DNA of 64,000 nucleotides, taken from contig RHPI01000797.1 in assembly GCA_009103225.1 (NCBI GenBank), positions 607,140-671,139 of the forward strand. The letters are read 5' to 3'. Below the pieces are notes generated by a model. That model worked only from the letters and a program-made list of their open reading frames with translations. It did not search any database and was not told the origin of the DNA. Within the stretch, counting starts at the first letter, position 1. Each line of letters begins with the position of its first letter. Shown here piece by piece: positions 21,701 to 32,573 of the stretch. The DNA is from Chlorokybus atmophyticus (Eukaryota; Streptophyta; Chlorokybophyceae; Chlorokybales; Chlorokybaceae). The position numbers and the translations under genes were made by a program.

Positions 21701-24492
21701 CGGGGTGCAGGAGTGGCAGACATGGACGATGGTCCAAGTGTCAGTGGAAGGTAACTTGGAACTCCACTGTTGTGTTGTACGTGTAAGTACAAGTATGCGC
21801 TGAGCATGCAACTCACTTGTCGGAATCCTCGTTCAGGTCTCATAAACGGCAGCGCCGCCTTCCATCATCATCCCCTTTGGCCGCGCTTGCCTTCGCTCTT
21901 GTGGGCCTCCCTGATCTGGACCGTGGCCTAGCTCGCATGTTCCACCGCACTGCAACGCCGGCCGAGTTTCTTTCTACTGTTTCTGCCCTCACTTCTGTAT
22001 CACATTCGTTATCACAGGTAAGTGTGGAGTTGTGTCCACACCTACGTTGCTATGGTCGTCCTGATCACGGCTATATTGATTTGCGTAGGCTGGCTTTGAA
22101 GAGGACTTCCTGAACAGTGCCATAAAGTCTTTGTTATTGAGAAGATTGGTGGCAGATGCGGTGTCGCCCAAGGCAGCTTCAGCGGCAGCAGAGCTGCTGG
22201 CTGCCCTGGATGCCAAGTCTGTGAGTGCTGGAGACAAGTGTGGGATGTTTGTCTGCGAAGGAGGTAGATTCCCCCAGGTCAGGGTGTTGGGCACGTTCAA
22301 CTCCACTAGACAGCAACTAACATCAAGCGTGACTCACAATGCAATGTGGTTAGGCCAGCCAACCGCTCCACTGATTGCAGATCGAGTCAACTTAGTGCTT
22401 GCGGCAGGTAGCAGAGTGCAGGAGAGCGCTGCAGCAAGTGGAGGGTGAGTTGGACGCGGAGCTCATTGCCATACGCAAGAAGCTGCGCATGCCTCGCCTG
22501 GAGTACCGCACCATCGCTGTCACTGAATATCTCATCGAGGTGCTTGCAGTCTTGCTGCTTGCACATAGCTTCTCACCTTTTCATTGAACATGACACCGAC
22601 TGTTGTGCGACGCCATATTAGGTGACTGTAGGAACAAGCGTGCCATCAGACTGGCTCCGAGTCAACTCCACAAAGAAGGAGCACCGGTATCACCCGCCCC
22701 GCGTAGCAAACCTGCTTGAGAGGGTACCACACTTTGCACAACCAATGAATTCCAGCACATAGCATGAGTCATTGTGGTCACTGACATGCGGGGAATGTGA
22801 TAGCGAGCAGTCAAAAAGGAGGAGCTGACGGCAACCTGCACAAGGGCGTGGGTAGAGTTTCTCAAGGAGGTGGCTGCTGGAGAGGGGTTTACGCAGTTGC
22901 GCCAAGCTGCACGCGCTCTTGCAGCCATTGACGCTTTGCATTCCCTTGCCGTGACAGCCCGATCACCTGTAAGCTTTTGCGGCTGTACATTACTGCCATG
23001 GGGCATATTGCCTACCTATTTGTTGGTGTTGTGTTGCATCATGGTGCTGATCTAGCATGTCTACAGAGCTATGTTCGGCCACAATTTGTGAGCGAAGATG
23101 AGTCACCTCAAATCGACATTGTTAGTGGAAGGCATCCGATTCTGGATGCTGTGCTCAATGGGCAGTTTGTGCCGAACGAAACCAGGATGGAAGGCGACGG
23201 AGAACGCTGCCTCATCATCACTGGTCCAAACATGTAGGCCTCCAGTTGCATGAACATGTGGGATGGGTCGTGAAAAACGCAGCGCATTGCACTGACCCCT
23301 CCTCTGCAGGGGTGGGAAAAGCTGCTATGTCAAAGGTGTTGCGCTCATAGCCATCATGGCACAGGTTGGTGGGTGAACAGTGTATGGGTTGTGGTAGCTA
23401 CACCCTCCAGTTGCTCACTTGAGTAACTAGGTGGGCTCCTTTGTTCCGGCGGATAGTGTGAGGATGCATGTGGTTGATGCTGTGCACGTGCGAATGGGCG
23501 CATCAGATGCTCTCGCAGCTGGTCGATCTACGTTCTTTGAAGAAGTGAGCGAAGCAGCAACGGTGTTGTTACGTGCCACGCCCCGCTCACTCGTTGTCCT
23601 GGACGAGCTTGGACGAGGCACGAGCACTCATGATGGTGTCGCCATCGCATATGCCACCTTGCAAGTGAGTACCACGAAGTTTTTATGACAAGGAGGCCAG
23701 CATTGTCTGTGTGCTGAAACCCTGCATTCACACATGTGTTCTATGTTGTATTCTCTCTGTGACAGTATGATAACATGTGGTCTTGTGCACCAATGCGCAG
23801 CACCTGGTGGCGCAAACACAGTGCCTCACCCTCTTTGTGACGCACTATCCAAGTGTGGCGAGCCTCTGTAGCGAGTACCCTCGCAACGTTGGCGCGTACT
23901 ACGTGTCTTACCTGGCAGAGAGGCCAGCCGGCGTCAATGACGGCGACACCGACATGCACGGTGCAGATAGGCCGGAGGAGATTGGTAGTGTCGCGGACGG
24001 GAGGACAGACCATGTTACATTCCTTTACAAACTTGTACCGGGCTTGGCGGATCGCTCGTTTGGCATGCATGTAGCAAGAATGGCTGAGGTGAGCAGCTGC
24101 TTCGCAGCGGACCATGTGATGAGTACAAGTCAACTTGTTGCTTGTAACGTGTTGATTTGTCTTCATGACATGTGAAGGAGACAAGTTAGCGTGCTACATA
24201 CCGCTTGTTGCATGTTGCTCTGTGCACACATACTCAACCATTGGGTGCACGACAGGTGCCAGAAACAGTCATCATGCGGGCTGCCCAGAGGGCAGCGGAG
24301 TTTGAAGAGGCAACACAGTCACGTGAAAGTGGTGGTGCCAGTTGTGCGACAGATGCCGTGTGCGCGCCTGTTTGTGATGCACGTGATTCCAGTGTCGCAG
24401 AACACCTCGTGCAAATTGCACGCAAGCTAGGTGATGATGTTGATGTTGAAGAGCTGTGTCGGCTTCAGCAGACTATACCAAATCTGACTTGA
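18798..24492 (+). CDS. MSH3: DNA mismatch repair protein MSH3
   Basis: Twenty in-phase exons from 18798 to 24492 give 1153 residues (human MSH3 about 1137). In order: a PCNA-binding PIP box QTMLSRFF at residues 22-29; the MutS mismatch-binding domain starting [19 protein letters not shown] with [15 protein letters not shown], and [20 protein letters not shown], typical of MSH3 rather than MSH6; connector, lever and clamp domains; the ATPase with Walker A GPNMGGKS near 880-887 and Walker [16 protein letters not shown] near 952-966; then [10 protein letters not shown] and the C-terminal helix-turn-helix. MSH3 pairs with MSH2 to recognise insertion/deletion loops in the nucleus. All key residues are present. 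An upstream in-frame ATG at 18723 would add 25 residues, but it overlaps the E2F site, so 18798 is preferred. The exon 19864 acceptor is the weak GAAG. Confidence 0.96.
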
Positions 24493-24518
24493 AGTTGATT
24501 TCGATGTGTTGATAACAT

Positions 24519-24523
24519 GTAAC
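24519..24523 (+). terminator. TGTAA poly(A) signal of MSH3
   Basis: TGTAA starts 27 nt after the MSH3 stop codon. Confidence 0.45.
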
Positions 24524-25433
24524 ATGCCTGCGTGCGTGTACACTCTTGACAGTGTATATATGTATATATGTATGATGATGCAAGAAGTGTGCTGTAAAAT
24601 CTACACTGTTGTACATCATGTGTGATCACAAAGACATACAGGTACACGTTTGGTGATATTGTGAGTAGCAGAAGGCCCGGCTGTGCTTGCCGCAGCACTG
24701 GCTGAACACAAGTGTTCTCAGTAGTGCCTGTCGTTTTATGGGCAAATATGCATGCCAGAGTAAACTGGAAACCTTGTCACGACCAGCAAAGCAGGAAATG
24801 CAGCAAGTCAGCTGGTTTCCTTCTCATGGCGAGGCGCTGAAAGGCGACAGCCCCCGTTACCATGGCGACTAGCTAAGTAATTAGGCTAAGTAATCAGGTA
24901 GTGTACAGAAAATGCACGTGATCATGATACATGCAACATGCATGACACATGCATTGTTCACCAAGCTCATCATCATGCAATAATTACTTACCACCGGGGT
25001 CTACCAACACTAGCCACACGTAACTATTGTAACTACTGCCTTCAACCCCCATCAGACATACATGCATTTGCTCATCACCTGCACGCGTGTGCAGTCAGTT
25101 AGTCTTGCAGTTCTTTGCAGCAGCCAGGAGCATGAGCAGCCGACGGACTCCCACTCCCCCTCTCCCGTTCTCCTTCACCCACAGCCTCACTCCTGCCATC
25201 TCCACGCTCTGTATGTTGTAACCCTGGCTGAGGGCTCCTCAGCCCCGCCCCTCAGCCCCGTCCCTGTGCCCGGCCTTTGCGCCCTGCCCTGTCGGTGTTG
25301 TTGCACTAGCAGCTGTTGTATGTGCCGGTTAGGCGCTGGCAGTGGGGTTAGGTGGTGGGGTTGGCCTTTTGTCGTCGTAGCATGGGCAAGCTGCACTACC
25401 AACAGCCTGCTCCCCGTGCATGTGTCACATCCT
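24524..25433. other. Intergenic, no gene recognised
   Basis: No ORF with family features. A purine/pyrimidine-biased stretch at 25190-25330 may be the eroded 3' end of the neighbouring reverse-transcriptase element. Confidence 0.45.
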
Positions 25434-26570
25434 TCAGTCCTTGCGTACAGGCAGAATCTGTCGCTGCAGTTTCTTCACCACTGTCATGTACAGCAGCTTT
25501 GGTGGTGTACAGTACACATACGCGTCACTTCGTCCTAGCCTTTGCCGCAACTTCGCCAGCAGCTTCTTCATGGGGTAGCCATCGCTTTGCATGGCCGACA
25601 GCAGTTCCGCCGTAGCTGTCACGAAGTGGGCCTTGTACGTACACACGCGGACAAAGCGTGCGTACTGCGAGTCGATGACGCCTAGTTTTGTGGTGGACGG
25701 CGTGTTTGAGGTCGGCAGTGGTGCTCTGTGGCGTGGTATGGCGCTGTATGCTGGCGACTGCTGCTTGCTGAATATAGCTTGCCGCAGATTCCATCTTCCG
25801 TTTGAAACAGTGTCACACCCAAGAAGGGCAGCGTAGTACTTTGCGCAGTCTGTGTGAGGATGTCTTCAGGGTACACACCTGCTCCTGGCACATGCGCACC
25901 CGTGTACAGGTAGCTTTGAAAGTCTAGTACATCCACGACCAGCAAGTCATCAATGTAACGCAATACTCCACGTGCACATAGCATCAGCCGCTGCGTGTCG
26001 CCTTGCAGTCGTAGGCGTTGCACAAAATCCAGTTCGCACGTCAGCAGGTATCCATTTGCCAAATGCACCCCTGCCGAATTACCCATCGGAATGCCCACGC
26101 GCTGTTGGTATAACTGATCAGCGGCTGTTCTGGTGTACAGGTTGTCCAGCAGGTATTGCAGCATGTCGCATAATGACTGCGCAGTGAATGCCCGCCAGCT
26201 GCCTTCGTCATCAGTCTGACAGAGTGCGCCGCGGTCCAGCGGTGTAGCACGGAACCATCTTGTTGCACAGTCAGGTGCAAGTGTGTTGCGCTCGTGCGCG
26301 CGGCTTGTGGAAAGTGGCATCCACCAAGCGCTTCATGCGCTGCAGCAAATCGCCGCGCTGAATCATTGTGTAGAGGGTGGTAAAGTCAAATGTGTGGAGG
26401 CACAAGTGCTGCCGCTTGGCAGTGGCTGTTCTCGTGGTTATATCTAATGACTGGAGGCAGGTCAGCGCCATGCAGTCATCAGTCTTACTCCAACTGTGCG
26501 TGAGAGTGGAGTGGGCATGGTCGGTTTTAAGGTTAGCCATTTCCCGTAGCTGCTTACCACGTGTATACAT
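25434..26570 (-). pseudogene. Decayed reverse transcriptase of a retroelement
   Basis: Three minus-strand ORF pieces, in shifted frames, line up as one reverse transcriptase. The 26570-26271 piece has the motif-A region FDFTTLYTMI. The 26320-25682 piece has the motif-B region QQRVGIPMGNSAGVHLANG, the catalytic motif-C RYIDDLLVVD and TLPFLGVTLFQ. The 25646-25434 piece continues with YKAHFVTATAELLSAMQSDG. The three aspartates of the active site are present, but at least two frameshifts break the gene. The FDFTTLYT / GIPMG / YIDD combination resembles the Penelope-like and related protist retroelements rather than Ty1/Ty3 elements; no GIY-YIG endonuclease is visible. It sits alone between MSH3 and ELF4 without clear repeats at its ends. 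Confidence 0.8.
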
Positions 26571-27463
26571 GGTGCTGCATCACACATGCTGACATGTATG
26601 CGCAATTGGTTGCTGCATATGCTACAGTCACATGAACACGCACAAAGCATTTACCATTATCATAATATTAACACCACCACCGCCAGGCTATGTGCTCTAC
26701 CTACTCAGTCTAACTACCCTCTACATGCACAGCCCCAAACAAGCACATAGTCATTAGCATACCTGCCCACATGGGCCGTGTATGTATATATACGCTAGCA
26801 TAAGTAGCTGCCTACCCAGCACACAGTGGGCATGTTTCACATCCAACCATACACAAGCATCAACAAATATGTAATGCCAACACAAGTGCATCCACCGGGC
26901 TACCCAACTCTTACAATTGCACCTTGGATTTTGTACAATCCACTCACCCTTCTCTATCACTAACCCTAAAACTGTACTGCCCTGCCTGGTCTATGTGCGT
27001 GCCAGCATGCATTCATGCACAAATGTACCTACGTATGCCACTTGGCTGTGTTGGTGCTTGTCGAATCCTTTGGTAGGAGCAAGATAGAGATGTATATCAC
27101 TAGGTAGTACTTGTACATGACTCCATGTGCAGCATGCTCAAGCACCTGCACTGCGCCAAGCTTCACCTGACCATGCTGTGGATGTTCGCATTGCACCATG
27201 GCCGGAGCAGAGTGATGTTTCACAATTGCTTGAAGTGAGGTGTTGGTCGAGGAAGAATGCTACAACCTGCGCTTCCTCATGCACGTACACGTGTCTCCCA
27301 ACTGAGGCCGGTGGCGCGTCCCTGTGACAGATGCCGTTGATTGACCCTGCAGCAGCCCAGAACTTGCAAAGCAATCCCAACCAAGGATACGGAATAACTA
27401 GTAGTAGTACCTTATAGAAGCTTTGAAGTGAAATAAATAGGTCAACCAGGTTGCCTGCAGTGT
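26571..27463. other. Intergenic, nothing recognised
   Basis: AT-richer spacer between the reverse-transcriptase remnant and the ELF4-like gene; no supported ORF or RNA gene. Confidence 0.45.
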
Positions 27464-28314
27464 TCAAGGCTCCGTTACAGAGTTCAGCAACGTTGTGGAC
27501 AGGTCCTTATACATCTCTACAACCTGCCAGCCACAAACAAACCCTGCTGTCATGGCTGTTCTGAAATATGAAATATGAAATAAACCGCGCATTTGCAAGA
27601 AAACTGACAAGCTTGACCGGCAGCCTGACATCTGTGCGTTCATGCAACGAATGTGGCTGACACATTCGCTGCTGGCTGTATGTCGCATACCTGCGCAATG
27701 TTGGAGTTGAGCTCCCTGATAAGGGGCACATTGCGAGCCAAGCCTTCCACATTCCGCTGGTCATGGTTCTTCTTTATCTCATTGATCAGCAACCGGTTGC
27801 GATCAAGCAACCCCTGCATTGATCAGAACTCAGCAGAGCGGATGTAGCAGTTTAACCCTTTCAGACACAGCACGGCGTGGCGAATACAACAACACAAGCC
27901 TGGCTATGTGTGCCCCGTTCTGCTATGCCACTGCTATACAACACTACCGCCCAAAGTATGTAACCCACAATCACCAGCTTGCACCTGTGGTACTGGCACA
28001 CACAGGAGCGCACAACTTGTTGCTCGCCAACTCATTGGAATGTTTGGGACAATGACAGAGCTTGTACTCAATTGTTGACTGATTGTGTTGTCATCCGGGC
28101 AACTTCTGCAAGCATGGTGTGTATGTGTGTACAGAGAGAAAGAGGGAAAGGGGGAGGTGAGCTTGCTTACTTGCACGGAGTTGAAGTTCTCCATAGCGGG
28201 AAGGTTGTCGGCACTGAGGTTGTTGCCGGCGCCGGCCCCAGGTGCGCCGGCGGCGCCGCCTTGGCCTATGGGCCCGGCGAGCGGGGCGGCGCTCCCCGCC
28301 CTCGTCTCTGGCAT
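27464..28314 (-). CDS. ELF4: EARLY FLOWERING 4-like clock protein
   Basis: Three in-phase minus-strand exons (28314-28171, 27813-27691, 27523-27464) give 108 residues. After a Gly/Ala/Pro-rich N-terminus of about 40 residues comes the complete ELF4 domain (DUF1313): MENFNSVQGLLDRNRLLINE, then NHDQRNVEGLARNVPLIREL and NSNIAQVVEMYKDLSTTLL. The L-D-x-N-R-x-L-I-x-E-I and N-V-x-L-I-R-E-L-N cores are as in land plants. There ELF4 binds ELF3 and, with LUX, forms the nuclear evening complex that represses daytime genes. The domain is a short helical hairpin without an enzyme activity. It is head-to-head with a chloroplast-protein gene. No ELF3 or LUX gene is in the window. Confidence 0.93.
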
Positions 28315-29176
28315 GGCGGCAGCCGCCTCTACCGCCAGCCTTGCTGACTACCTACCAGCCTGCCTCTCTGGGTCTCTTCACCAGCCAGGCCTCGGCCGGG
28401 TTCTAGGCTGAAGCCTCTAGCCCGGCCTCACAGGCCAGGCCCAGGCTGCCGGAGAGCGCCCCAGCCTGACCCTCAAGTGCTCATGGCGGCGGTCTCAATC
28501 CACCGCAAAGTCCCTCTGTAACGTGGCTTCACCAAAGCGTGCAATGTCGCACGACACCCCCACCGGCGACACCCGTGCCGCCGCCGCCGCCACCGCCGCC
28601 GCCGCCGTCGCCGTCGCCGCCCCCAACCCACCAGAGTGCCACGAGAGTGAATTGATGCATTGAGAGTGTAGCTGACATGTGTTGAGCTGTAAACCCCAGT
28701 CAATTCTGCTGGGTATCTTGGTCTGGGACCACCCTCAGCGAGGGGTCGGGACTGCTTTTTTTGTCCCTCTTTGAGCCTGAGGTGCCTTATAACAGTCATC
28801 CTGAGTAATGCCCAAACATGACCCCTGTCCTGACTGCGCTCGGGACTGGTCTTGCGCACTAAACACACGGTAGTTACGGCGGAAACTGCCGCGCCCAGTA
28901 CCCAGATTTCAGTGTCGGGTCTGTCGTAGAAGTGTCTGATTATTTTTTGTTTTCCCACCATCAACGCGAATCTACCAGTTTGCACTAAATGCGACCAAAA
29001 GCAGGCTCGCGGGCGCGTTAGCGTTGTTGTGAGCGTTGTTGGGTACCGGCTGGCTAGCAACGCAGGGCGAAAAGAATTAGGGCTATGTGCGAAACCCTAA
29101 TCTGGCGGCGGCAGCAGCGGTGGCGGTGGGGTTGGTGACCGCCACAGGCGGTAGGAAAGATTCATTTCAGGCCACC
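28315..29176. other. Region between divergent ELF4 and lumen-protein genes
   Basis: 862 bp with CCG triplet runs (about 28556-28620) that are probably 5' leader sequence, and an AAACCCTAA telo-box at 29092-29100. The 195-residue minus-strand ORF here is Arg-rich from the triplet repeat and unsupported. Confidence 0.5.
29092..29100 (+). promoter_or_regulatory. Telo-box AAACCCTAA
   Basis: AAACCCTAA, a promoter element common in plant housekeeping and ribosomal genes, 77 bp before the lumen-protein start codon. Confidence 0.35.
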
Positions 29177-31355
29177 ATGGCGGCGGCCGTGAGGGGGGCC
29201 GTGTTGTCTCCTGTGTGTAGGCCTGCTGCTCTTTCTCAGCGCCAGCGTCACAATGCGCGGTCGTCGCAGCCTGCGCCCAGGCCAGGTGGGTTGCCCTCAA
29301 CAGCATGCAACGGAAGATGTCTCGTCTGTCGTCTCAGTGTACGCATACAAGTTACGATTTTCGAGTTAGAGTTTAAGTTTGAGTTTGCTCGGATGTCGCT
29401 GGCGTCAGGCACGCTTCCAGCCTGTGCCGCAAGCTGACATGACGCCCATGCCCAGCCACCATAGGCATGAGTTAATGCATGCTGGCTCACTAACCGCTCG
29501 TGCATATGAACCGGAAGTCGTTTTTGTGCAAGAATGCGGCCAATGCGGCTGTGTAGTTGATTAATCAGCTCATCCGTCTTCACGTTCACTAGATCTGACA
29601 GCGAGAGGCACTTGCTTGTTAGGCCAAGGCTTGTAGACCGAGCAGTGTTGCAAGTCATCGATTCCGTTGCATGCAACGCTACACAACTACACACGCTTTT
29701 GTAGCACAGCTGAGGGGTTGCTATCGGGTGTCAGTGTCAGGCAGTCTAGTTAGTGCCGGCATGCACTGCTGCGCTTGCTTAACGTCCGTAGACTTGAACA
29801 TTGCATTGATGGAGGTTCTGTCCGCCGCAGCTACAAGTTGCGCTGTGCACACACATAAGTCCGAGCAGGGAGCAGAACGCGATGTGAAAGCCCATCTTCT
29901 GCAAGCTGCTCAGCAATTGCCCCAAAGGTTGGCTCTTGGAGTCGTCGCTGCTGCAGCTGCCGCCGCTATGGCACTGCCTGCCTCTGCTGCCCAGGGTATG
30001 CAACACTTGAGTAGCAAGCGATCTTGCGTGCTAAGTTGAGTAGCTGGGGCTGCAGCTGACGATCTGCCCTTTATTTTCTTTGTGCAGGCCCTGCATTGCC
30101 GGAGGTATCTAGTTGTACATGCTGTGTGCGACACTCAACCATCATACAAAAGCATAGCCGCGCTGCTTGTGACACAGATGGCAGTGTTATGTGGCATACC
30201 GCAAGATGGCAGCGCCATATGGCATTGCATGCATGTAATCCATGCTGTTGGTCCATTTGCAGTTGGCATTTTTTGGTTTTGGCGAGCGCTCCGTTGAGTC
30301 TCAGATTAGGACAGCGATGGATAAGTATGAGGTAGCCATTGCTCGCCATGACGCTGCTGCGCTGGAAGACTTCTTTGCCCCTGATGCACGCATCCTGGTT
30401 CCCGACACAGACCCGATTACTGGACGATCAGGTAAATGCTTAACAAAAGTGATGGGACATCTAGCTGCAGTGTACTGTCAGTGCATGCACAAAGTACACG
30501 TGCAAATACAATACAAATAAAGTATTACGTGAAGTGGTTGTGGTGTTTTCTGCCTTGTTGACGGTAAATATGTGCATGTGCATGTGCATGTGCATAGGCG
30601 TCAAGACAACAAACACCACCAACCAGTTCGTAGTAACTCTAGAAACGTTTTCTGAATGTTCTGCATGTTCGTCACCACCTTGTATTTCTGCAGCGGTCAC
30701 ATGGTCAGCTCACGAGTAGTAAAATTTGATTTAAGCAACACGTTTATACTCGTTCAGCTGCCATGTGCTTGGTATACAGGTTGTGAGGTGGGTGCTCTAA
30801 CAGTTGCTTGTGGGTTGCAGGCCTCAGGAAGTACTTGAACGATTTTATGTCGCTGAAGGTTGAGCAGGCCACCTATATTGATGAGGTGAGCACCTTTTAA
30901 GCATGCTTTAAGCAGGACCTTCCACATTTGCCACATGTGTTTGCTGCCTTGTTGCTGTCGCCTGCATACTGTGCACCTACAGCTGGAGTCAGCCTGTAGT
31001 CGCACAGCCCATATATGTCGTTCTGCATGTTTACAAAGTGCGTTAACGGTTGCTGTTGCAGGTGCAATCGCTAGACAAGGACCAGACAAATGCTTTTGAG
31101 CGCAGTCATTATGTGTTGATAGAGCCTAGAACAGGACAGCCAGTGGAGTCTGGCAAGTAAGTACATGCTGGCAGTGGTTCAATGACCATGTTGGCATAGG
31201 TCGACTGCTGGTCTGTTGCTGCTGACATGCGCTTTGCCTGCAGATACGTGAACTTGTGGAGAAAGGTCAATGACAAGTGGCAAATCTTCCTGCAAATGTT
31301 TGAGTTTGACACTCACCTGGACGAGGTGTATGACGAGCCAGCAGTGAAGTACTGA
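29177..31355 (+). CDS. Predicted thylakoid-lumen SnoaL/NTF2-like protein
   Basis: Seven in-phase exons (29177-29285, 29831-29995, 30088-30104, 30263-30431, 30821-30885, 31062-31156, 31244-31355) give 243 residues. The start has a strong context, GCCACCATGG. Residues 1-60 look like a chloroplast transit peptide. A hydrophobic stretch follows, LALGVVAAAAAAAMALPASAA, ending in an Ala-x-Ala site as in thylakoid lumen targeting. The mature part from SQIRTAMDKYEVAIARHDAA through FFAPDARILVPDTDPITGRSG to YVNLWRKVNDKWQIFLQMFEF has the helix plus curved sheet pattern of SnoaL-like/DUF4440 proteins (NTF2 superfamily). No substrate can be named. Exon 3 is a 17-nt micro-exon, and its inclusion is what makes the phases close. 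TGTAA lies 144 nt past the stop. Confidence 0.8.
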
Positions 31356-32573
31356 TTGCGGTTGCAGCACTGTCAAAATGCAGATGTGGGCTAGCGTTGA
31401 GCAGTTGATTCAGACGCAACACTGTCCAGCCTGCAGAGACACAGTCTCTGCTCGGTTTGAGCCGAGAAACAGGACATTGCCCTGTTCTGAGTGTGCTTTG
31501 TAAAAACTTCGCTGACTGCCTCCTTGAATCTGTGTCAGCACATGTTGCCGCTTGGTTTCCTTGCCTGCTTGCATAATACTTGTGCAGGTTGGAGAAATGT
31601 TGCGCCGCGCTGAGTATGTGACGCTGTCGGTGTTGGTGGGGCAGGGCCCTGCAATGTTGAAGTGTGGTAGTCTACCCACTGCTAGCGCGGTTGCTTGCAA
31701 TCTGGTGCAGTCATGCCAGCTTGGCACACAACCAGTGGGCTGCACATATTATGGCGCTCAACCTGTGGCGGCACCGGCTACAGCCTGCCCCTTGTCATGC
31801 AATCTCTATTACATCATGCAGCCCCTTGTATTGTGGTCATAGCTTCTTTTAGATAAACGCACTATCTCGTAAGACTCCGCAACAGGATCATGCACTTCAT
31901 TTTGCATGGTCGTGCGCACTGACTGCGGTGCTGCGCTGAAGTACTCACTTAGCAAGACTGTACAGCTAGTCAGTGTTGTCGCCACTTAGGCAGTAGTCCA
32001 TGCGCTAGTGTCACACCAGCTATTGTTGCCAACTTTGCAAGGGTAGGTACAGCAACAGTCATTGAAGTACATAATCGCAGATCGCAGCTGGAGCGGACAA
32101 CTGACTAGAACGCGTGGTTCGTACCCTCTGCACAAACAATGCGAAACGGCAATGTGCCCAAGGCCTCTGCTTGCGTGCAGTGCAAATAGTGAATGCGTGT
32201 TCATAGCAGATGTTCTCACTGCAGCACCAATGAGCCTGTACAGCACAAACTACGACAGCCATGGCCTGTGCTATTGTTGCTATGTGCTGTTTCAGGTGGA
32301 TGGATTTGGTCACTCGTCTTCATCTTAGACAACATGTGTACTGGCTCATGTGCTGTCACTGTGTAGCTCAGCCCTATGCGCAGCAAACAGGATAGGCTTA
32401 AACAGAGTTCATAACGACTGAGCAACACAGCCTGTCACTGTGTGTCAGGCAACACCACACACAGTACTGAACTGTGCGCGATGGCAAAAATTTGCCTTAC
32501 AGCAGGGAAACTACGCGGTTGTTATTCTACAAACCTGTACAGCAGTAGCAAAAACTTGACGCCCTGCAGGAGG
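31356..32573. other. Intergenic between convergent genes
   Basis: 1.2 kb between two gene 3' ends. It holds the poly(A) signals TGTAA at 31499 and TTACA at 32497; no gene is recognised. Confidence 0.5.

Noticed and set aside
25062-25538. 158-codon plus-strand ORF
   Set aside because: Cys/His/Pro-rich low-complexity reading opposite the reverse-transcriptase remnant; no motif.
28473-29060. 195-codon minus-strand ORF
   Set aside because: Its Arg run comes from a CCG triplet repeat in the leader region; no homology seen.
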